Assembly: GCF_022815725.1 (NCBI RefSeq)
Contig: NZ_JALGRF010000004.1
Span: 88,133-152,132, forward strand
DNA from: Streptomyces sp. APSN-46.1
Lineage (GTDB): Bacteria > Actinomycetota > Actinomycetes > Streptomycetales > Streptomycetaceae
Direction: 5' to 3'
Length of the DNA stretch: 64,000 bases
The position numbers and the translations under genes were made by a program. Of this stretch, positions 35,086 through 44,121 are shown in pieces. Each line of letters opens with the position of its first letter. Positions within the stretch are counted from its first letter, which is position 1. Below the pieces are notes generated by a model that worked only from the letters and a program-made list of their open reading frames with translations, was not told where the DNA came from and did no database searches.

Positions 35086-36054
35086 ATGACCTACGACGCG
35101 ATCGTCCTCGCCGGCGGCGCCGCGCAGCGACTCGGCGGGGCCGACAAACCCGCCCTCCGCGTCGGCGGCCGCTCCCTCCTCGACCGCGTCCTGGACGCCT
35201 GCGCCGACGCCCGCACCACCGTCGTCGTCGGCGGCCGCCGCCCCACGCCCCGCCCGGTCCACTGGACCCGTGAACACCCCCCGGGCGGCGGCCCCCTCGC
35301 CGCCCTCGACGCCGGGTTGCGCGAAACCACCGCCGAACTGGTCCTCGTACTCTCCGCCGACCTGCCGTTCCTGGACCGGGACACCGTCCACGCCCTGCTG
35401 GCCGCCGACGGCCCGGACGGGGCCGTGCTCCGCGACCCGGGCGGCCGGGACCAACCCCTCGTCGCCGCCTACCGCGCCGAGCCGCTGCGCCGCGAGATCG
35501 CCCTCCTCGCCACCGAACACGGCACCCTGTACGGCCTTCCGCTGCGCGCGCTCACCGCCGAGCTCGATCTGGCCGCGGTCACCGCGAAGGCCCCGCTCGC
35601 CTCGTTCGACTGCGACACCTGGGAGGATCTCGCGGCCGCCCGCGCCCGCATCAGGGAGCATGGGAACGTGCTGGACGAATGGATGACCGCAGTCAAGAAC
35701 GAGCTGGGCATCGACCTCGACGTCGACATCAAGACCCTCCTCGACCTCGCCCGTGACGCCGCCCACGGCGTCGCCCGGCCCGCCGCCCCGCTGACCACCT
35801 TCCTGGTGGGCTACGCGGCCGCGCAGGCCGCCGGCACCGGCACGGACCCCGCCCGGGCCGTCGCCGAGGCCTCCCGGAAGGCCGCCGGCCTCGCCCTCCG
35901 CTGGGCCGCCGAAGCCGAAGCCGACCCCACCCCCACCGACGCCGCTCCCACCGAGGCCACCCCCACCGACACCCGTCACACCGACGCCGCCCCCACCGAC
36001 GCCCGCCGCACCGACGCCGCCCCCACCGACGCTCAAGAGAACGGCTCCGGATGA
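35086..36054 (+). CDS. MobA-like nucleotidyltransferase fused to DUF6457
   Basis: A 322-residue protein. Residues 1-185 form a MobA-type NTP transferase with the motif IVLAGGAAQRLGGADKPAL and the metal/substrate segment LVLSADLPFLDRD. They should attach GMP to molybdenum cofactor. Residues 195-285 (LDEWMTAVKNELGIDLDVD, then LLDLARDAAHGVARPAAPLTTFLVGYAA) match DUF6457, which is fused or adjacent to MobA in actinobacteria. The last 40 residues are a PTDAAPTDARRTDAAPTD repeat. The stop overlaps moeA by four bases. Its start lies just after the hairpin-repeat array. Confidence 0.85.
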   Translation: MTYDAIVLAGGAAQRLGGADKPALRVGGRSLLDRVLDACADARTTVVVGGRRPTPRPVHWTREHPPGGGPLAALDAGLRETTAELVLVLSADLPFLDRDTVHALLAADGPDGAVLRDPGGRDQPLVAAYRAEPLRREIALLATEHGTLYGLPLRALTAELDLAAVTAKAPLASFDCDTWEDLAAARARIREHGNVLDEWMTAVKNELGIDLDVDIKTLLDLARDAAHGVARPAAPLTTFLVGYAAAQAAGTGTDPARAVAEASRKAAGLALRWAAEAEADPTPTDAAPTEATPTDTRHTDAAPTDARRTDAAPTDAQENGSG

Positions 36055-37490
36055 CCCCCACCGACGCCGACCACGCGCAGGCCTCCTCCCCGGCGGGCAC
36101 CCCGGCACCGCCGCCGAAGGCCACCGCCGAGCAGGCCCTCGACGAGGCCCTCGCCCTGGTCAGCCGCGATCCCCGGGCCGCCACCGGCCACGCCGACGCC
36201 ACCGGCGCCACGGGCGGCGCGGGCGGCACCGGCGCCACCGCCGACGCCACCGCCACCACCACCACCGCCGGAGGCAACTGGCCCCGCGCCCGGGAGATCG
36301 CCGCCCGCGCCGGCTCCGGCGTCCGCGGCCGCACCCACCGGGTGCCCCTCGCCGACGCCCTCGGCGAGGTACTGGCCGCGCCCCTCGAAGCCCTCACCGA
36401 CCTGCCGTCCTTCGACACCTCCGCCATGGACGGCTGGGCCGTCGCCGGCCCCGGCCCCTGGAGCACCCGCCCCGGCGCCGGGGTGCTGGCCGGCTCCGAC
36501 CGCCCAGAGCCGCTCGCCGACGGCGAGGCCGTACGGATCGCCACCGGCGCCCGGATCCCCGCCGACACCACCGCCGTGATCCGCCGCGAGCACTGCCGCG
36601 AGACCGGCTCCCAGCTGTTCGCCGACCGGCCCGTCAGCCCCGGCCAGGACATCCGCCCGCGCGGCCAGGAGTGCCGCTCCGGCGACCTGCTGCTGCCCGC
36701 CGGCTCCCTCGTCACCCCGGCCGTGCTCGGCCTCGCCGCCGCCGCCGGCTACGACGAGCTGACCACCCGGCACCGCCCCCGCGTGGAGATCCTGGTGCTC
36801 GGCGACGAGCTGCTCACCGAGGGCCTCCCGCACGACGGCCTGATCCGCGACGCCCTCGGCCCGATGCTCGCCCCCTGGCTCACCCGGCTCGGCGCCGACG
36901 TCATCGGCACCCGGCGCCTCGGCGACGACCCCGCCGGAGCGGAGGCCCTGCTCAAGGCCGTCACCGGCTCGGACGCCGACCTGGTCATCACCACCGGCGG
37001 CACCGCCTCCGGCCCCCGCGACCACGTCCACCCGGTGCTGCTCAGGGCCGGCGCCGAACTCCTCGTCGACGGGGTCGCCGTACGTCCCGGGCACCCGATG
37101 CTGCTGGCCCGGCTCGGCGGCGGCGCCGGGGGCCCCGGCCAGGACCCGGTCCGCCATCTGGTGGGCCTGCCCGGCAACCCGCTGGCCGCCGTCTCCGGGC
37201 TGCTGACCCTCGCCGAGCCGTTGCTGCGCGCCCTCGCGGGACGCCGCCAGCGGCCCCGGTACGCGGCGCCGGTCCAGGACGACGTATCCGGCCACCCGTA
37301 CGACACCCGGCTCGTCCCCGTCCTGCTGAGCGACGAGCTCGCGGTCCCGCTGCGCTTCCACGGCCCGGCGATGCTGCGCGGCGTGGCGGCCGCCGACGCG
37401 CTGGCCGTCGTACCGCCGCACGGCGCGCGGGCCGGGCAGGAGCTGGAGATCCTCGACCTGCCGTGGGCGGCGGGGGGATGTTTCACGTGA
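36051..37490 (+). CDS. moeA: Molybdopterin molybdotransferase MoeA
   Basis: A 479-residue MoeA/GephE-type enzyme that inserts molybdate into adenylylated molybdopterin. Landmarks are LPSFDTSAMDGWAVA, VRIATGARIPADTTAVI and VEILVLGDELLTEG near the end of the first half, then ITTGGTASGPRDHV and HLVGLPGNPLAAV. The N terminus (first 80 residues) is a low-complexity Ala/Thr/Gly extension absent from enterobacterial MoeA. The start overlaps mobA by four bases. The last codons overlap the next gene's start and a parS site. Confidence 0.9.
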   Translation: MTPTDADHAQASSPAGTPAPPPKATAEQALDEALALVSRDPRAATGHADATGATGGAGGTGATADATATTTTAGGNWPRAREIAARAGSGVRGRTHRVPLADALGEVLAAPLEALTDLPSFDTSAMDGWAVAGPGPWSTRPGAGVLAGSDRPEPLADGEAVRIATGARIPADTTAVIRREHCRETGSQLFADRPVSPGQDIRPRGQECRSGDLLLPAGSLVTPAVLGLAAAAGYDELTTRHRPRVEILVLGDELLTEGLPHDGLIRDALGPMLAPWLTRLGADVIGTRRLGDDPAGAEALLKAVTGSDADLVITTGGTASGPRDHVHPVLLRAGAELLVDGVAVRPGHPMLLARLGGGAGGPGQDPVRHLVGLPGNPLAAVSGLLTLAEPLLRALAGRRQRPRYAAPVQDDVSGHPYDTRLVPVLLSDELAVPLRFHGPAMLRGVAAADALAVVPPHGARAGQELEILDLPWAAGGCFT

Positions 37491-38590
37491 AACTCGACGG
37501 CTCGGACGCGATGGCGCGGGGCGCTGACGAGAAGCTCGTCGCGCAGCGCCTCAAACTGCCCAGGCGCGTGGTGAAGAAGCCGCTGCGTCAGGTCGCCCGG
37601 CGTCTGATGATGGCCCTGTTCGTGATGTTCTTGACGGTCCTGATCGTGTGGTTGGACCGCGCGGGCTACCACGACAACGCCGACGGGCAAGTGGACTTCC
37701 TCGACTGCGTCTACTACGCGACCGTGACCCTCTCGACCACGGGCTACGGCGACATCGTCCCGTACAGCGACAGCGCGCGGCTGATCAACATCCTGCTGAT
37801 CACGCCGCTGCGCGTGTTGTTCCTGATCATCCTGGTCGGCACCACCCTGGAAGTGCTCACGGAGCGGACCCGTGACGAGTGGCGGCTGAGCCGCTGGAGG
37901 AAGAACTTGCGTGACCACACGGTCGTCATCGGCTTCGGCACCAAAGGCCGGTCGGCCCTGCAGACCCTGCTGGCCACCGGCCTCCGCAGGGAGCAGGTGG
38001 TCATCGTGGACCCGAGCACCAAGGTGATCGACATGGCGAACTCCGAGGGACTCACCGGGGTGGTGGGCGATGCCACCCGCTCCGATGTCCTGCTCGGCGC
38101 CGAGCTCCAGAAGGCCCGTCAGATCATCATCGCCACACAGCGGGACGACACGGCGGTCCTCGTGACACTGACGGCGCGGCAGCTCAACCGGGGCGCGAAG
38201 ATCGTCGCGGCGGTCCGCGAGGAGGAGAACGCGCCCCTGCTGAAGCAGTCCGGCGCGGACGCGGTGATCACGAGCGCGAGCGCGGCGGGCCGGCTGCTGG
38301 GCCTGTCGGTACTCAGCCCCAGCGCGGGCACCGTGATGGAGGACCTGATCCAGTCGGGCAGCGGCCTCGACCTGATCGAACGGCCCGTCAGGAAGGACGA
38401 GGTCGGCACGTCGGTACGGGACACCAGCGACCTGGTGGTGAGCGTGCTGCGCGGCCACCGGCTGCTCCCGTACGACGATCCGCACGCGAGCCCGCTCGAA
38501 CTGACGGACCGCCTGATCACCATCGTCCGGGCGGCCCCGCCGACGACCCCGCCGACGGCCCCACGTCGGACGCCGGGCTCGGCCTCGTAG
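37478..38590 (+). CDS. Two-span potassium channel with RCK (TrkA-N) domain
   Basis: A 370-residue ion-channel protein. The first span (LMMALFVMFLTVLIVWL) is followed by the pore helix and selectivity filter VTLSTTGYGDIVPY and a second span (LRVLFLIILVGTTLEVL). From about residue 145 an RCK domain follows: HTVVIGFGTKGRSALQTLL with a Rossmann-like Gly motif, then DPSTKVIDMAN and TRSDVLLGAELQKARQIIIATQRDDTAVL. This is the MthK-type arrangement gated by Ca2+ or nucleotide. The ATG overlaps the moeA end by 13 bases and is contiguous with a parS site (GTG at 37487 and ATG at 37511 are alternatives). Confidence 0.85.
   Translation: MFHVKLDGSDAMARGADEKLVAQRLKLPRRVVKKPLRQVARRLMMALFVMFLTVLIVWLDRAGYHDNADGQVDFLDCVYYATVTLSTTGYGDIVPYSDSARLINILLITPLRVLFLIILVGTTLEVLTERTRDEWRLSRWRKNLRDHTVVIGFGTKGRSALQTLLATGLRREQVVIVDPSTKVIDMANSEGLTGVVGDATRSDVLLGAELQKARQIIIATQRDDTAVLVTLTARQLNRGAKIVAAVREEENAPLLKQSGADAVITSASAAGRLLGLSVLSPSAGTVMEDLIQSGSGLDLIERPVRKDEVGTSVRDTSDLVVSVLRGHRLLPYDDPHASPLELTDRLITIVRAAPPTTPPTAPRRTPGSAS
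37480..37493. promoter_or_regulatory. parS site, perfect
   Basis: GTTTCACGTGAAAC is the exact 14-bp ParB-binding parS sequence of Streptomyces. It straddles the last codons of moeA and the start codon of the channel gene, so it also codes for part of both proteins. Such sites cluster near oriC. Confidence 0.9.
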
Positions 38591-38645
38591 GGAGTGTCGG
38601 GCGGATTGTGGTCCGGCGGCGCCCTGTTCGCGTAGCGTCCGGGCC

Positions 38646-39623
38646 ATGCATGCAATCACCATCGAGCAGCCCGGCGGCCCCGAGGCCCTCGTCTGGGCCG
38701 AGGTACCCGATCCGGTGGCGGGCGAGGGCGAGGTGGTCGTCGAGGTCGTGGCGAGCGCCGTGAACCGCGCCGACCTCCTTCAGCGGCAGGGGTTCTACGA
38801 TCCGCCGCCCGGCGCCTCGCGTTATCCCGGACTGGAGTGCTCGGGCCGGATCGCCGCGATCGGCCCCGGCGTGTCCGGCTGGGCGGTCGGCGACGAGGTG
38901 TGCGCGCTGCTGGGCGGCGGCGGGTACGCGGAGCGGGTGGCCGTCCCGGCGGGCCAGCTGCTGCCGGTCCCGGCGGGCGTGGACCTGGTGACGGCGGCCG
39001 CGCTGCCCGAGGTGGTGTGCACGGTCTGGTCGAACGTGTTCATGGTCGCGCACCTGCGTCCGGGCGAGACCGTGCTGGTGCACGGCGGGTCCAGCGGCAT
39101 CGGCACGATGGCGATCCAGCTGGCCAAGGCGGTCGGCGCGAAGGTCGCCGTGACGGCGGGCGGCCCGGAGAAGCTGGCGCGCTGCGAGGAGCTGGGCGCG
39201 GACATCCTGATCGACTACCGCGAGCAGGACTTCGTCGAGGAGCTCAAGGCCGCGACGGGCGGCGCGGGGGCGGACGTGATCCTGGACATCATGGGCGCGA
39301 AGTACCTCGGGCGGAACCTGGACGCGCTGGCCGTGAACGGGCGGCTCGCGGTGATCGGTCTCCAGGGCGGGGTGAAGGGGGAGCTGAACCTGGCCGCGCT
39401 GCTGGCCAAGCGGGCGGCGATCACCGCGACCTCGCTGCGGGCCCGGCCGCTGGACGAGAAGGCCGCCATCGTGGCGGCGGTACGCGAGCACGTGTGGCCC
39501 CTGGTGTCGGCGGGCCTGGTCCGCCCGGTCGTGCACGCCTCGTTCCCGATGCGGGAGGCGGCCGAGGCGCACCGGGTCATGGAGTCGAGCACGCACGTGG
39601 GCAAGCTGCTGCTCACCACCTGA
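38646..39623 (+). CDS. NAD(P)H-quinone oxidoreductase (zinc-free MDR family)
   Basis: A 325-residue medium-chain reductase of the quinone oxidoreductase type. The N-terminal GroES-like domain has VNRADLLQRQGFYDPPPGAS and the nucleotide-binding domain has VLVHGGSSGIGTMAIQLAKA followed by GADILIDYREQDFVEEL and VIGLQGG. No zinc-binding Cys/His set is present. NADPH is the probable donor. A GGG-rich region precedes the ATG after the RCK gene. It converges with bkdC set 2 across a long palindrome. Confidence 0.9.
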   Translation: MHAITIEQPGGPEALVWAEVPDPVAGEGEVVVEVVASAVNRADLLQRQGFYDPPPGASRYPGLECSGRIAAIGPGVSGWAVGDEVCALLGGGGYAERVAVPAGQLLPVPAGVDLVTAAALPEVVCTVWSNVFMVAHLRPGETVLVHGGSSGIGTMAIQLAKAVGAKVAVTAGGPEKLARCEELGADILIDYREQDFVEELKAATGGAGADVILDIMGAKYLGRNLDALAVNGRLAVIGLQGGVKGELNLAALLAKRAAITATSLRARPLDEKAAIVAAVREHVWPLVSAGLVRPVVHASFPMREAAEAHRVMESSTHVGKLLLTT

Positions 39624-39717
39624 GGGCGGCGGGGGCCGTCTCGCCGCCATGCGGCGTGGACCCCGCCGCTGCTGCCGCCTCGTTGACCCGCGGGCCTGCT
39701 GCTGGGGCTCCGCCCCA

Positions 39718-39784
39718 GACCCCGCGCCTCAAACGCCGGCGAGGCTGAAAGATCCAGCCTCGCCGGCGTTTGAGGCGCGGGGTC
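39718..39784. terminator. 30-bp perfect inverted repeat from two facing repeat copies
   Basis: Two copies of the GC-rich intergenic repeat face each other here with a 7-base loop (AAAGATC). The arms are complementary over 30 bp without a mismatch, from GACCCCGCGCCTC to its complement. It lies between the convergent genes for quinone oxidoreductase and E2. The structure should be an effective bidirectional terminator. Confidence 0.85.
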
Positions 39785-39858
39785 CGGGCGGTGCCCGGTT
39801 TCGGGAAGGGGCGGGGCGGGGAGAAGCCCGCGCAGCGCCCCTGCTCCCCGCCGGACGG

Positions 39859-41214
39859 CTACAGGCTGCGCAGGAGCACCGCCGGGGATTCGACGCAGTC
39901 GGCCACGTAGCGGAGGAAGCCACCCGCCGTGCCGCCGTCGCACACCCGGTGGTCGAAGGTCAGCGAGAGCTGGACGACCTTGCGGACCGCCAGCTGCCCC
40001 TCGTGGACCCACGGCTTGTCGACGATCCGGCCCACCCCCAGCATCGCGGCCTCGGGGTGGTTGATGATCGGCGTGGAGCCGTCGACCCCGAACACCCCGT
40101 AGTTGTTCAGGGTGAACGTGCCGCCCGTCAGGTCGGCCGGGGACAGCTTGCCGGTCCGGGCGAGCTCCGTCAGCCGTCCGAACTCGGCGGATAGCGACTC
40201 GGGGTTGCGCGTCTGCGCGTCCCGGACCACAGGGACCACCAGGCCCCGCTCGGTCTGCGCGGCGAAGCCCAGATGCACCGCCGGGAGCCGGACGATCTCG
40301 TTCGCCGCCAGGTCCACCGTGGAGTTCAGCTCCGGGTAGCGGGCGAGCGCGGCCGTGCAGATCCGGGCCAGCAGCGCGAGTACCGAGATCTTGGGTCCGC
40401 CCACGGCGTTCATCGCCGCCCGGGCCGCCATCAGCTCCGTGGCGTCCGCGTCGACCCAGCAGGTGGCTTCCGGGATCTCCCGCCGGCTGCGCGACAGCTT
40501 CTCGGCCACGGCCCCGCGAAGCCCCTTGAGGGGAATCCGGGTCGCACCCTCCGGCGCGGCCACGGACGCCGCGACCGGTACGGCCGCGACGGGCGCGCGG
40601 AGCGCCGCCTCCACGTCCGCCCGCAGGATCAGCCCCTCGGGGCCCGACCCGTGCAGCGCGCGCAGGTCCACCCCGTTGTCCCGGGCCAGCTTCCGCACGA
40701 GCGGCGAGATCACCGGCACCGGCCCGGCGTCCCGTACGGGCGCCGCGGCAGCCACGGGAGCAGCACCAGCCACGGGAGCAGCGGGAGCAGCAGCCACCGG
40801 AGCCGCAGCCACCGGAGCCGCAGCAGCCACCGGCACAGCGGCAGCCGCAGGACGGGAGACCCGCTTGCGCCGCGCCGGCCGCGAATGGTCCGTGCCGTAA
40901 CCGACCAGCACGTTCCCCGACCCCGCCGGCTCCGCTTCCGGCTGCGGCTGCGTCCCCGCCCCCGGCGCCGACCCCACCGCCACGGTGATCAGCGGGGCGC
41001 CGACGGGAAGTTCCGTGCCCTCCTCCCCGAAACGGGCGGTGACCACACCGCCGTAGGGGCACGGAACCTCCACCATCGCCTTGGCCGTCTCGACCTCGAC
41101 GACCGGCTGGTCGACCTCGACCACATCGCCCACCGCCACCAGCCAGCGGACGATCTCGGCCTCGGTCAGTCCTTCCCCGAGGTCCGGCAGCTTGAATTCC
41201 AGTACCTGCGGCAT
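39859..41214 (-). CDS. bkdC: Branched-chain 2-oxoacid dehydrogenase E2 (set 2)
   Basis: A 451-residue E2 acyltransferase. The lipoyl domain has Lys45 in VEVETAKAMVEVP, then an Ala/Pro-rich linker (repeats of AAPVAAA), the subunit-binding domain VRKLARDNGVDLRALHGSG, and a catalytic domain ending in FDHRVCDGGTAGGFL. Compared with set 1 the active-site loop has VCDGGT rather than LIDGEL. It is the last gene of set 2; a paralogous complex that may favour a different substrate mix or growth phase. Its start ATG shares a base with the E1-beta stop (TGATG). Confidence 0.92.
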   Translation of the reverse strand: MPQVLEFKLPDLGEGLTEAEIVRWLVAVGDVVEVDQPVVEVETAKAMVEVPCPYGGVVTARFGEEGTELPVGAPLITVAVGSAPGAGTQPQPEAEPAGSGNVLVGYGTDHSRPARRKRVSRPAAAAVPVAAAAPVAAAPVAAAPAAPVAGAAPVAAAAPVRDAGPVPVISPLVRKLARDNGVDLRALHGSGPEGLILRADVEAALRAPVAAVPVAASVAAPEGATRIPLKGLRGAVAEKLSRSRREIPEATCWVDADATELMAARAAMNAVGGPKISVLALLARICTAALARYPELNSTVDLAANEIVRLPAVHLGFAAQTERGLVVPVVRDAQTRNPESLSAEFGRLTELARTGKLSPADLTGGTFTLNNYGVFGVDGSTPIINHPEAAMLGVGRIVDKPWVHEGQLAVRKVVQLSLTFDHRVCDGGTAGGFLRYVADCVESPAVLLRSL

Positions 41215-42224
41215 CAGTTCTCCCACTGCAGGCGGGCCACGGTGTCCAGGATCCGGTCCACACTGGGCAGATGGTGCTTCTCCAGCATCGGCGGCGGATA
41301 CGGGATGTCGAAGCCCGTCACCCGCAGCACCGGCGCCTCCAGGTGGTGGAAGCACCGCTCCGACACGCGTGCGGCGATCTCCGCGCCCGGCCCGCCGAAG
41401 CCTCCGGCCTCGTGGACCACCACCGCGCGCCCGGTCCGGCGTACGGACTGGACGACCGTCTCCTCGTCGAAGGGGACGAGCGAGCGCAGGTCCACGACCT
41501 CCAGGTCCCAGCCCTCCTCGCGCGCCGCCTCGGCCGCCTCCAGGCACACCGGCAGCGAGGGCCCGTACGTGATCAGCGTCGCGCCCGTGCCCGCCCGGCG
41601 GACCAGCGCCTTGCCGATCCCCGGCACGACGGCGGGGCTTTCCGGGTTCCAGTCCGCCTTCGACCAGTAGAGCCGCTTCGGCTCCAGGAACACCACCGGG
41701 TCGTCGCTCGCGATCGACGCGCGGAGCAGCCCGTAGGCGTCCTCCACCGTCGCGGGGGTCACCACATGCAGCCCGGGCGTGGCCACGTAGTACGCCTCGG
41801 AGGAGTCGCTGTGGTGCTCGACGCCGCCGATCCCGCCGCCGTACGGCACCCGGATGGTGATCGGCAGCGGCATCGCGCCCCGCGTCCGGTTCCGCATCTT
41901 CGCCACGTGCGAGATCAGCTGCTCGAACGCCGGGTACGCGAACGCGTCGAACTGCATCTCGACCACCGGCCGCAGCCCGTACATGGCCATGCCGACCGCG
42001 GCGCCGAGGATCCCGGCCTCCGCGAGCGGGGTGTCCGTACAGCGGTCGTCGCCGAACTCCTTCGCGAGACCGTCCGTGATCCGGAAGACCCCGCCCAGCG
42101 TTCCGACGTCCTCGCCCATGACGTGGACCGTCGGGTCCTCCGCCATCGCGTCACGCATCGCGCGGCCCAGCGCCTGCGCCATCGTCGCCGGCTTGGCGAC
42201 CGGCTTCACCGCCACCGTGCTCAA
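41214..42224 (-). CDS. bkdB: Branched-chain 2-oxoacid dehydrogenase E1 beta (set 2)
   Basis: A 336-residue E1-beta. Landmarks are VHVMGEDVGTLGGVFRITDGL, DTPLAEAGILGAAVGMAM, PYGGGIGGVEHHSDSSEAYY and TGFDIPYPPPMLEKHHLPS. I place the start at a TTG overlapping the stop of E1-alpha (TTGA), with GGAGGAG five bases before it. A GTG three codons later is another candidate. Compared with set 1 it is similar over the full length, consistent with an old duplication of the whole operon. Confidence 0.9.
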   Translation of the reverse strand: MSTVAVKPVAKPATMAQALGRAMRDAMAEDPTVHVMGEDVGTLGGVFRITDGLAKEFGDDRCTDTPLAEAGILGAAVGMAMYGLRPVVEMQFDAFAYPAFEQLISHVAKMRNRTRGAMPLPITIRVPYGGGIGGVEHHSDSSEAYYVATPGLHVVTPATVEDAYGLLRASIASDDPVVFLEPKRLYWSKADWNPESPAVVPGIGKALVRRAGTGATLITYGPSLPVCLEAAEAAREEGWDLEVVDLRSLVPFDEETVVQSVRRTGRAVVVHEAGGFGGPGAEIAARVSERCFHHLEAPVLRVTGFDIPYPPPMLEKHHLPSVDRILDTVARLQWEN

Positions 42225-43357
42225 GACTGCTCCTCCGCTTCGAGCTCGGCGCGCAGCATCTCCGCCTGTTCGCGCAGCCGGCCGGTCTGCTCCGCGTAGA
42301 CGTGTCCGAACAGGTCCATCGGGTTCAGCACCGGTTCGGCGTTCATCCGCTCGCGCAGCGACGCCGCCATCACCTCGGCCGCGTCCTTGGCGGCCCGGAT
42401 GTCCGCCTCGTCCAGCAGACCGCGCGTCGTGAGCTCGCGCTCCAGCAGCTCCACCGGGTCGTGCGCCTTCCACGCCTCGACCTCGGCGTCACCGCGGTAG
42501 CGGGTCGCGTCGTCGGCGTTGGTGTGGGCCTCGACGCGGTACGTGATCGCCTCGATCAGGGTCGGACCGCCGCCCGAGCGGGCCCGCTGGACCGCCTCGG
42601 ACAGCACCTCGTGCATGGCGGCCACGTCGTTCCCGTCGACCAGCCGGCCCGGCATCCCGTACCCGACGGCCTTGTGGGCCAGCGTCGGGGCGGCGGTCTG
42701 CTTGGCGAGCGGGACGGAGATCGCGAAGCCGTTGTTCTGGACGAGGAAGACCACGGGGGCCTGCCAGACGGCCGCGAAGTTCAGCGCCTCGTGGAAGTCG
42801 CCCTCGCTGGTGCCGCCGTCGCCGACCATGGCCAGGGCGACCACGTCGTCCCCGCGCAGCCGGGCCGCGTGCGCCAGTCCCACCGCGTGCGGCAGCTGGG
42901 TGGCGAGCGGGGTGGACAGCGGGGCTATCCGGTGCTCCCGCGGGTCGTACCCGGTGTGCCAGTCGCCGCGCAGCAGCGTCAGGGCCTGTACGGGGTCCAG
43001 CCCGCGCGCCACGGCCGCGAGGGTGTCGCGGTAGGACGGGAAGAGCCAGTCCTGGTCCTCCAGGACCAGCGCGGCCGCGATCTCGCAGGCCTCCTGCCCG
43101 ACCGTCGAGGGGTACACGGCGAGGCGGCCCTGCCGGGTCAGCGCGGTGGCCTGGGCGTTGTAGCGGCGGCCGCGGACCAGCTCGGCGTAGCACCGGCGCA
43201 TCAGCTCCGGGTCGAGCTTGTCGGCCGCCGCCGTGCCCAGCACCCGGTACGGCTCGGGGTCCGGGAGCAGCGGGGCGGCATCCATACGGGGCCTCCAGGC
43301 GGGCGGCGGGGTCGATCGGTGGGACGCACCGGCACCAGGCAGCTCTTGGACCGTCAT
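42221..43357 (-). CDS. bkdA: Branched-chain 2-oxoacid dehydrogenase E1 alpha (set 2)
   Basis: A 378-residue E1-alpha. The ThDP motif is GDGGTSEGDFHEALNFAAVWQAP with NNGFAI following; RGRRYNAQATALTRQGRL and DWLFPSYRDTLAAVARG precede it. The phosphoacceptor loop reads YRVEAHTNADDATRYRG. It lacks the Ala/Thr extension of set 1. GAGGAGG lies 11 bases upstream of the ATG (MTVQELPG). The promoter faces the Lrp-type gene and contains a palindrome resembling the PaaR sites. Confidence 0.92.
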   Translation of the reverse strand: MTVQELPGAGASHRSTPPPAWRPRMDAAPLLPDPEPYRVLGTAAADKLDPELMRRCYAELVRGRRYNAQATALTRQGRLAVYPSTVGQEACEIAAALVLEDQDWLFPSYRDTLAAVARGLDPVQALTLLRGDWHTGYDPREHRIAPLSTPLATQLPHAVGLAHAARLRGDDVVALAMVGDGGTSEGDFHEALNFAAVWQAPVVFLVQNNGFAISVPLAKQTAAPTLAHKAVGYGMPGRLVDGNDVAAMHEVLSEAVQRARSGGGPTLIEAITYRVEAHTNADDATRYRGDAEVEAWKAHDPVELLERELTTRGLLDEADIRAAKDAAEVMAASLRERMNAEPVLNPMDLFGHVYAEQTGRLREQAEMLRAELEAEEQS

Positions 43358-43420
43358 GGCGGCGTACACCTCCTCATGGGAAGCGGGCAGGGGAGCACCT
43401 CGGGTGTGAGGCCCCTCACC

Positions 43421-43436
43421 AACCGATTGTTCGGTT
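43421..43436. promoter_or_regulatory. AACCGATTGTTCGGTT palindrome upstream of bkd set 2
   Basis: The inverted repeat AACCGA-TTGT-TCGGTT lies in the divergent region between bkdA and the Lrp-type gene. It matches ACCGNNCGNNCGGT, the motif recorded for PaaR-type TetR regulators, with one mismatch, and resembles sites at 46291 and 51124. Lrp sites here would look different, so TetR control is the better guess. Confidence 0.6.
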
Positions 43437-43536
43437 GTTTACGCAATTTGGCTACAGGCGGCTCCAGGCTGTGGACAAAGTGGCGCCGGGACCGTGGGAT
43501 GGATGCAGGACGTCCAGGAGAGGGAGGCAGTGGGCA

Positions 43537-44055
43537 ATGCCGGATGAACAAATGGCCGCGGCGGGATCCGCACCGGCCCGGCCGCTCGACCCGATCGACC
43601 GGTCGATCATGCGCCTGCTCCAGGCGGACGGCCGTGCGTCGATACGGTCGGTGGCGGAGCAGGTGCACGTGTCGCGGGCGAACGCCTACGCCCGGATCAA
43701 CCGGCTGATCGACGACGGGGTCATCCGGGGCTTCACGGCCCGGGTCAACCACGAAAGAGCAGGTCAGGGCGCATCGGCGTACATCACGCTGAAGATCGTC
43801 CAGAACTCCTGGCGGACGGTCCGGGAAAAGCTCCGCGAGCTTCCGGGCGCGGCCCACATCGCGCTGGTCAGCGGGGACTTCGATGTCCTCCTGCTGGTGC
43901 ACACCCCGGACAACCGGACCTTGCGGGAGCTGGTCCTGACCCGCCTCCAGGCCATTCCGGAGGTGCTGTCCACGCGCACGCTGCTGGTGTTCGAGGAAAC
44001 GGATCTCCTGGCCCCGGGCCCGGGCGGCGCCCCACCGATCGCGGAGGAGCAGTAG
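43537..44055 (+). CDS. Lrp/AsnC-family regulator (BkdR-like)
   Basis: A 172-residue regulator. The helix-turn-helix is LLQADGRASIRSVAEQVHVSRANAYARINRLIDDG and the ligand (RAM) domain follows with TLKIVQNSWRTVREKLRELPGAAHIALVSGDFDVLLLV. It is divergent from bkdA set 2 and fits the regulator BkdR that controls branched-chain 2-oxoacid dehydrogenase genes in Streptomyces. GAGGGAGG lies about 11 bases upstream of the ATG. The amino-acid effector may be Leu or Val. Confidence 0.88.
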   Translation: MPDEQMAAAGSAPARPLDPIDRSIMRLLQADGRASIRSVAEQVHVSRANAYARINRLIDDGVIRGFTARVNHERAGQGASAYITLKIVQNSWRTVREKLRELPGAAHIALVSGDFDVLLLVHTPDNRTLRELVLTRLQAIPEVLSTRTLLVFEETDLLAPGPGGAPPIAEEQ

Positions 44056-44121
44056 GCCGTCCGGGGGGCGGGACGGGCCCCAGGGCAGGGGCTCCGGGCA
44101 GGGGCTCCAGGGGGAAGGAGG

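Noticed and set aside
34117-36108. A minus-strand frame of 663 codons across the hairpin array and mobA
   Set aside because: Its regular Gly/Pro/Arg/Leu repeats arise from the tandem DNA repeat; the mobA strand carries the real coding signature.
39215-41263. A minus-strand frame of 682 codons across the repeat and E2 region
   Set aside because: It crosses the palindrome and the convergent gene; no protein pattern, whereas E2 is evident in another frame.
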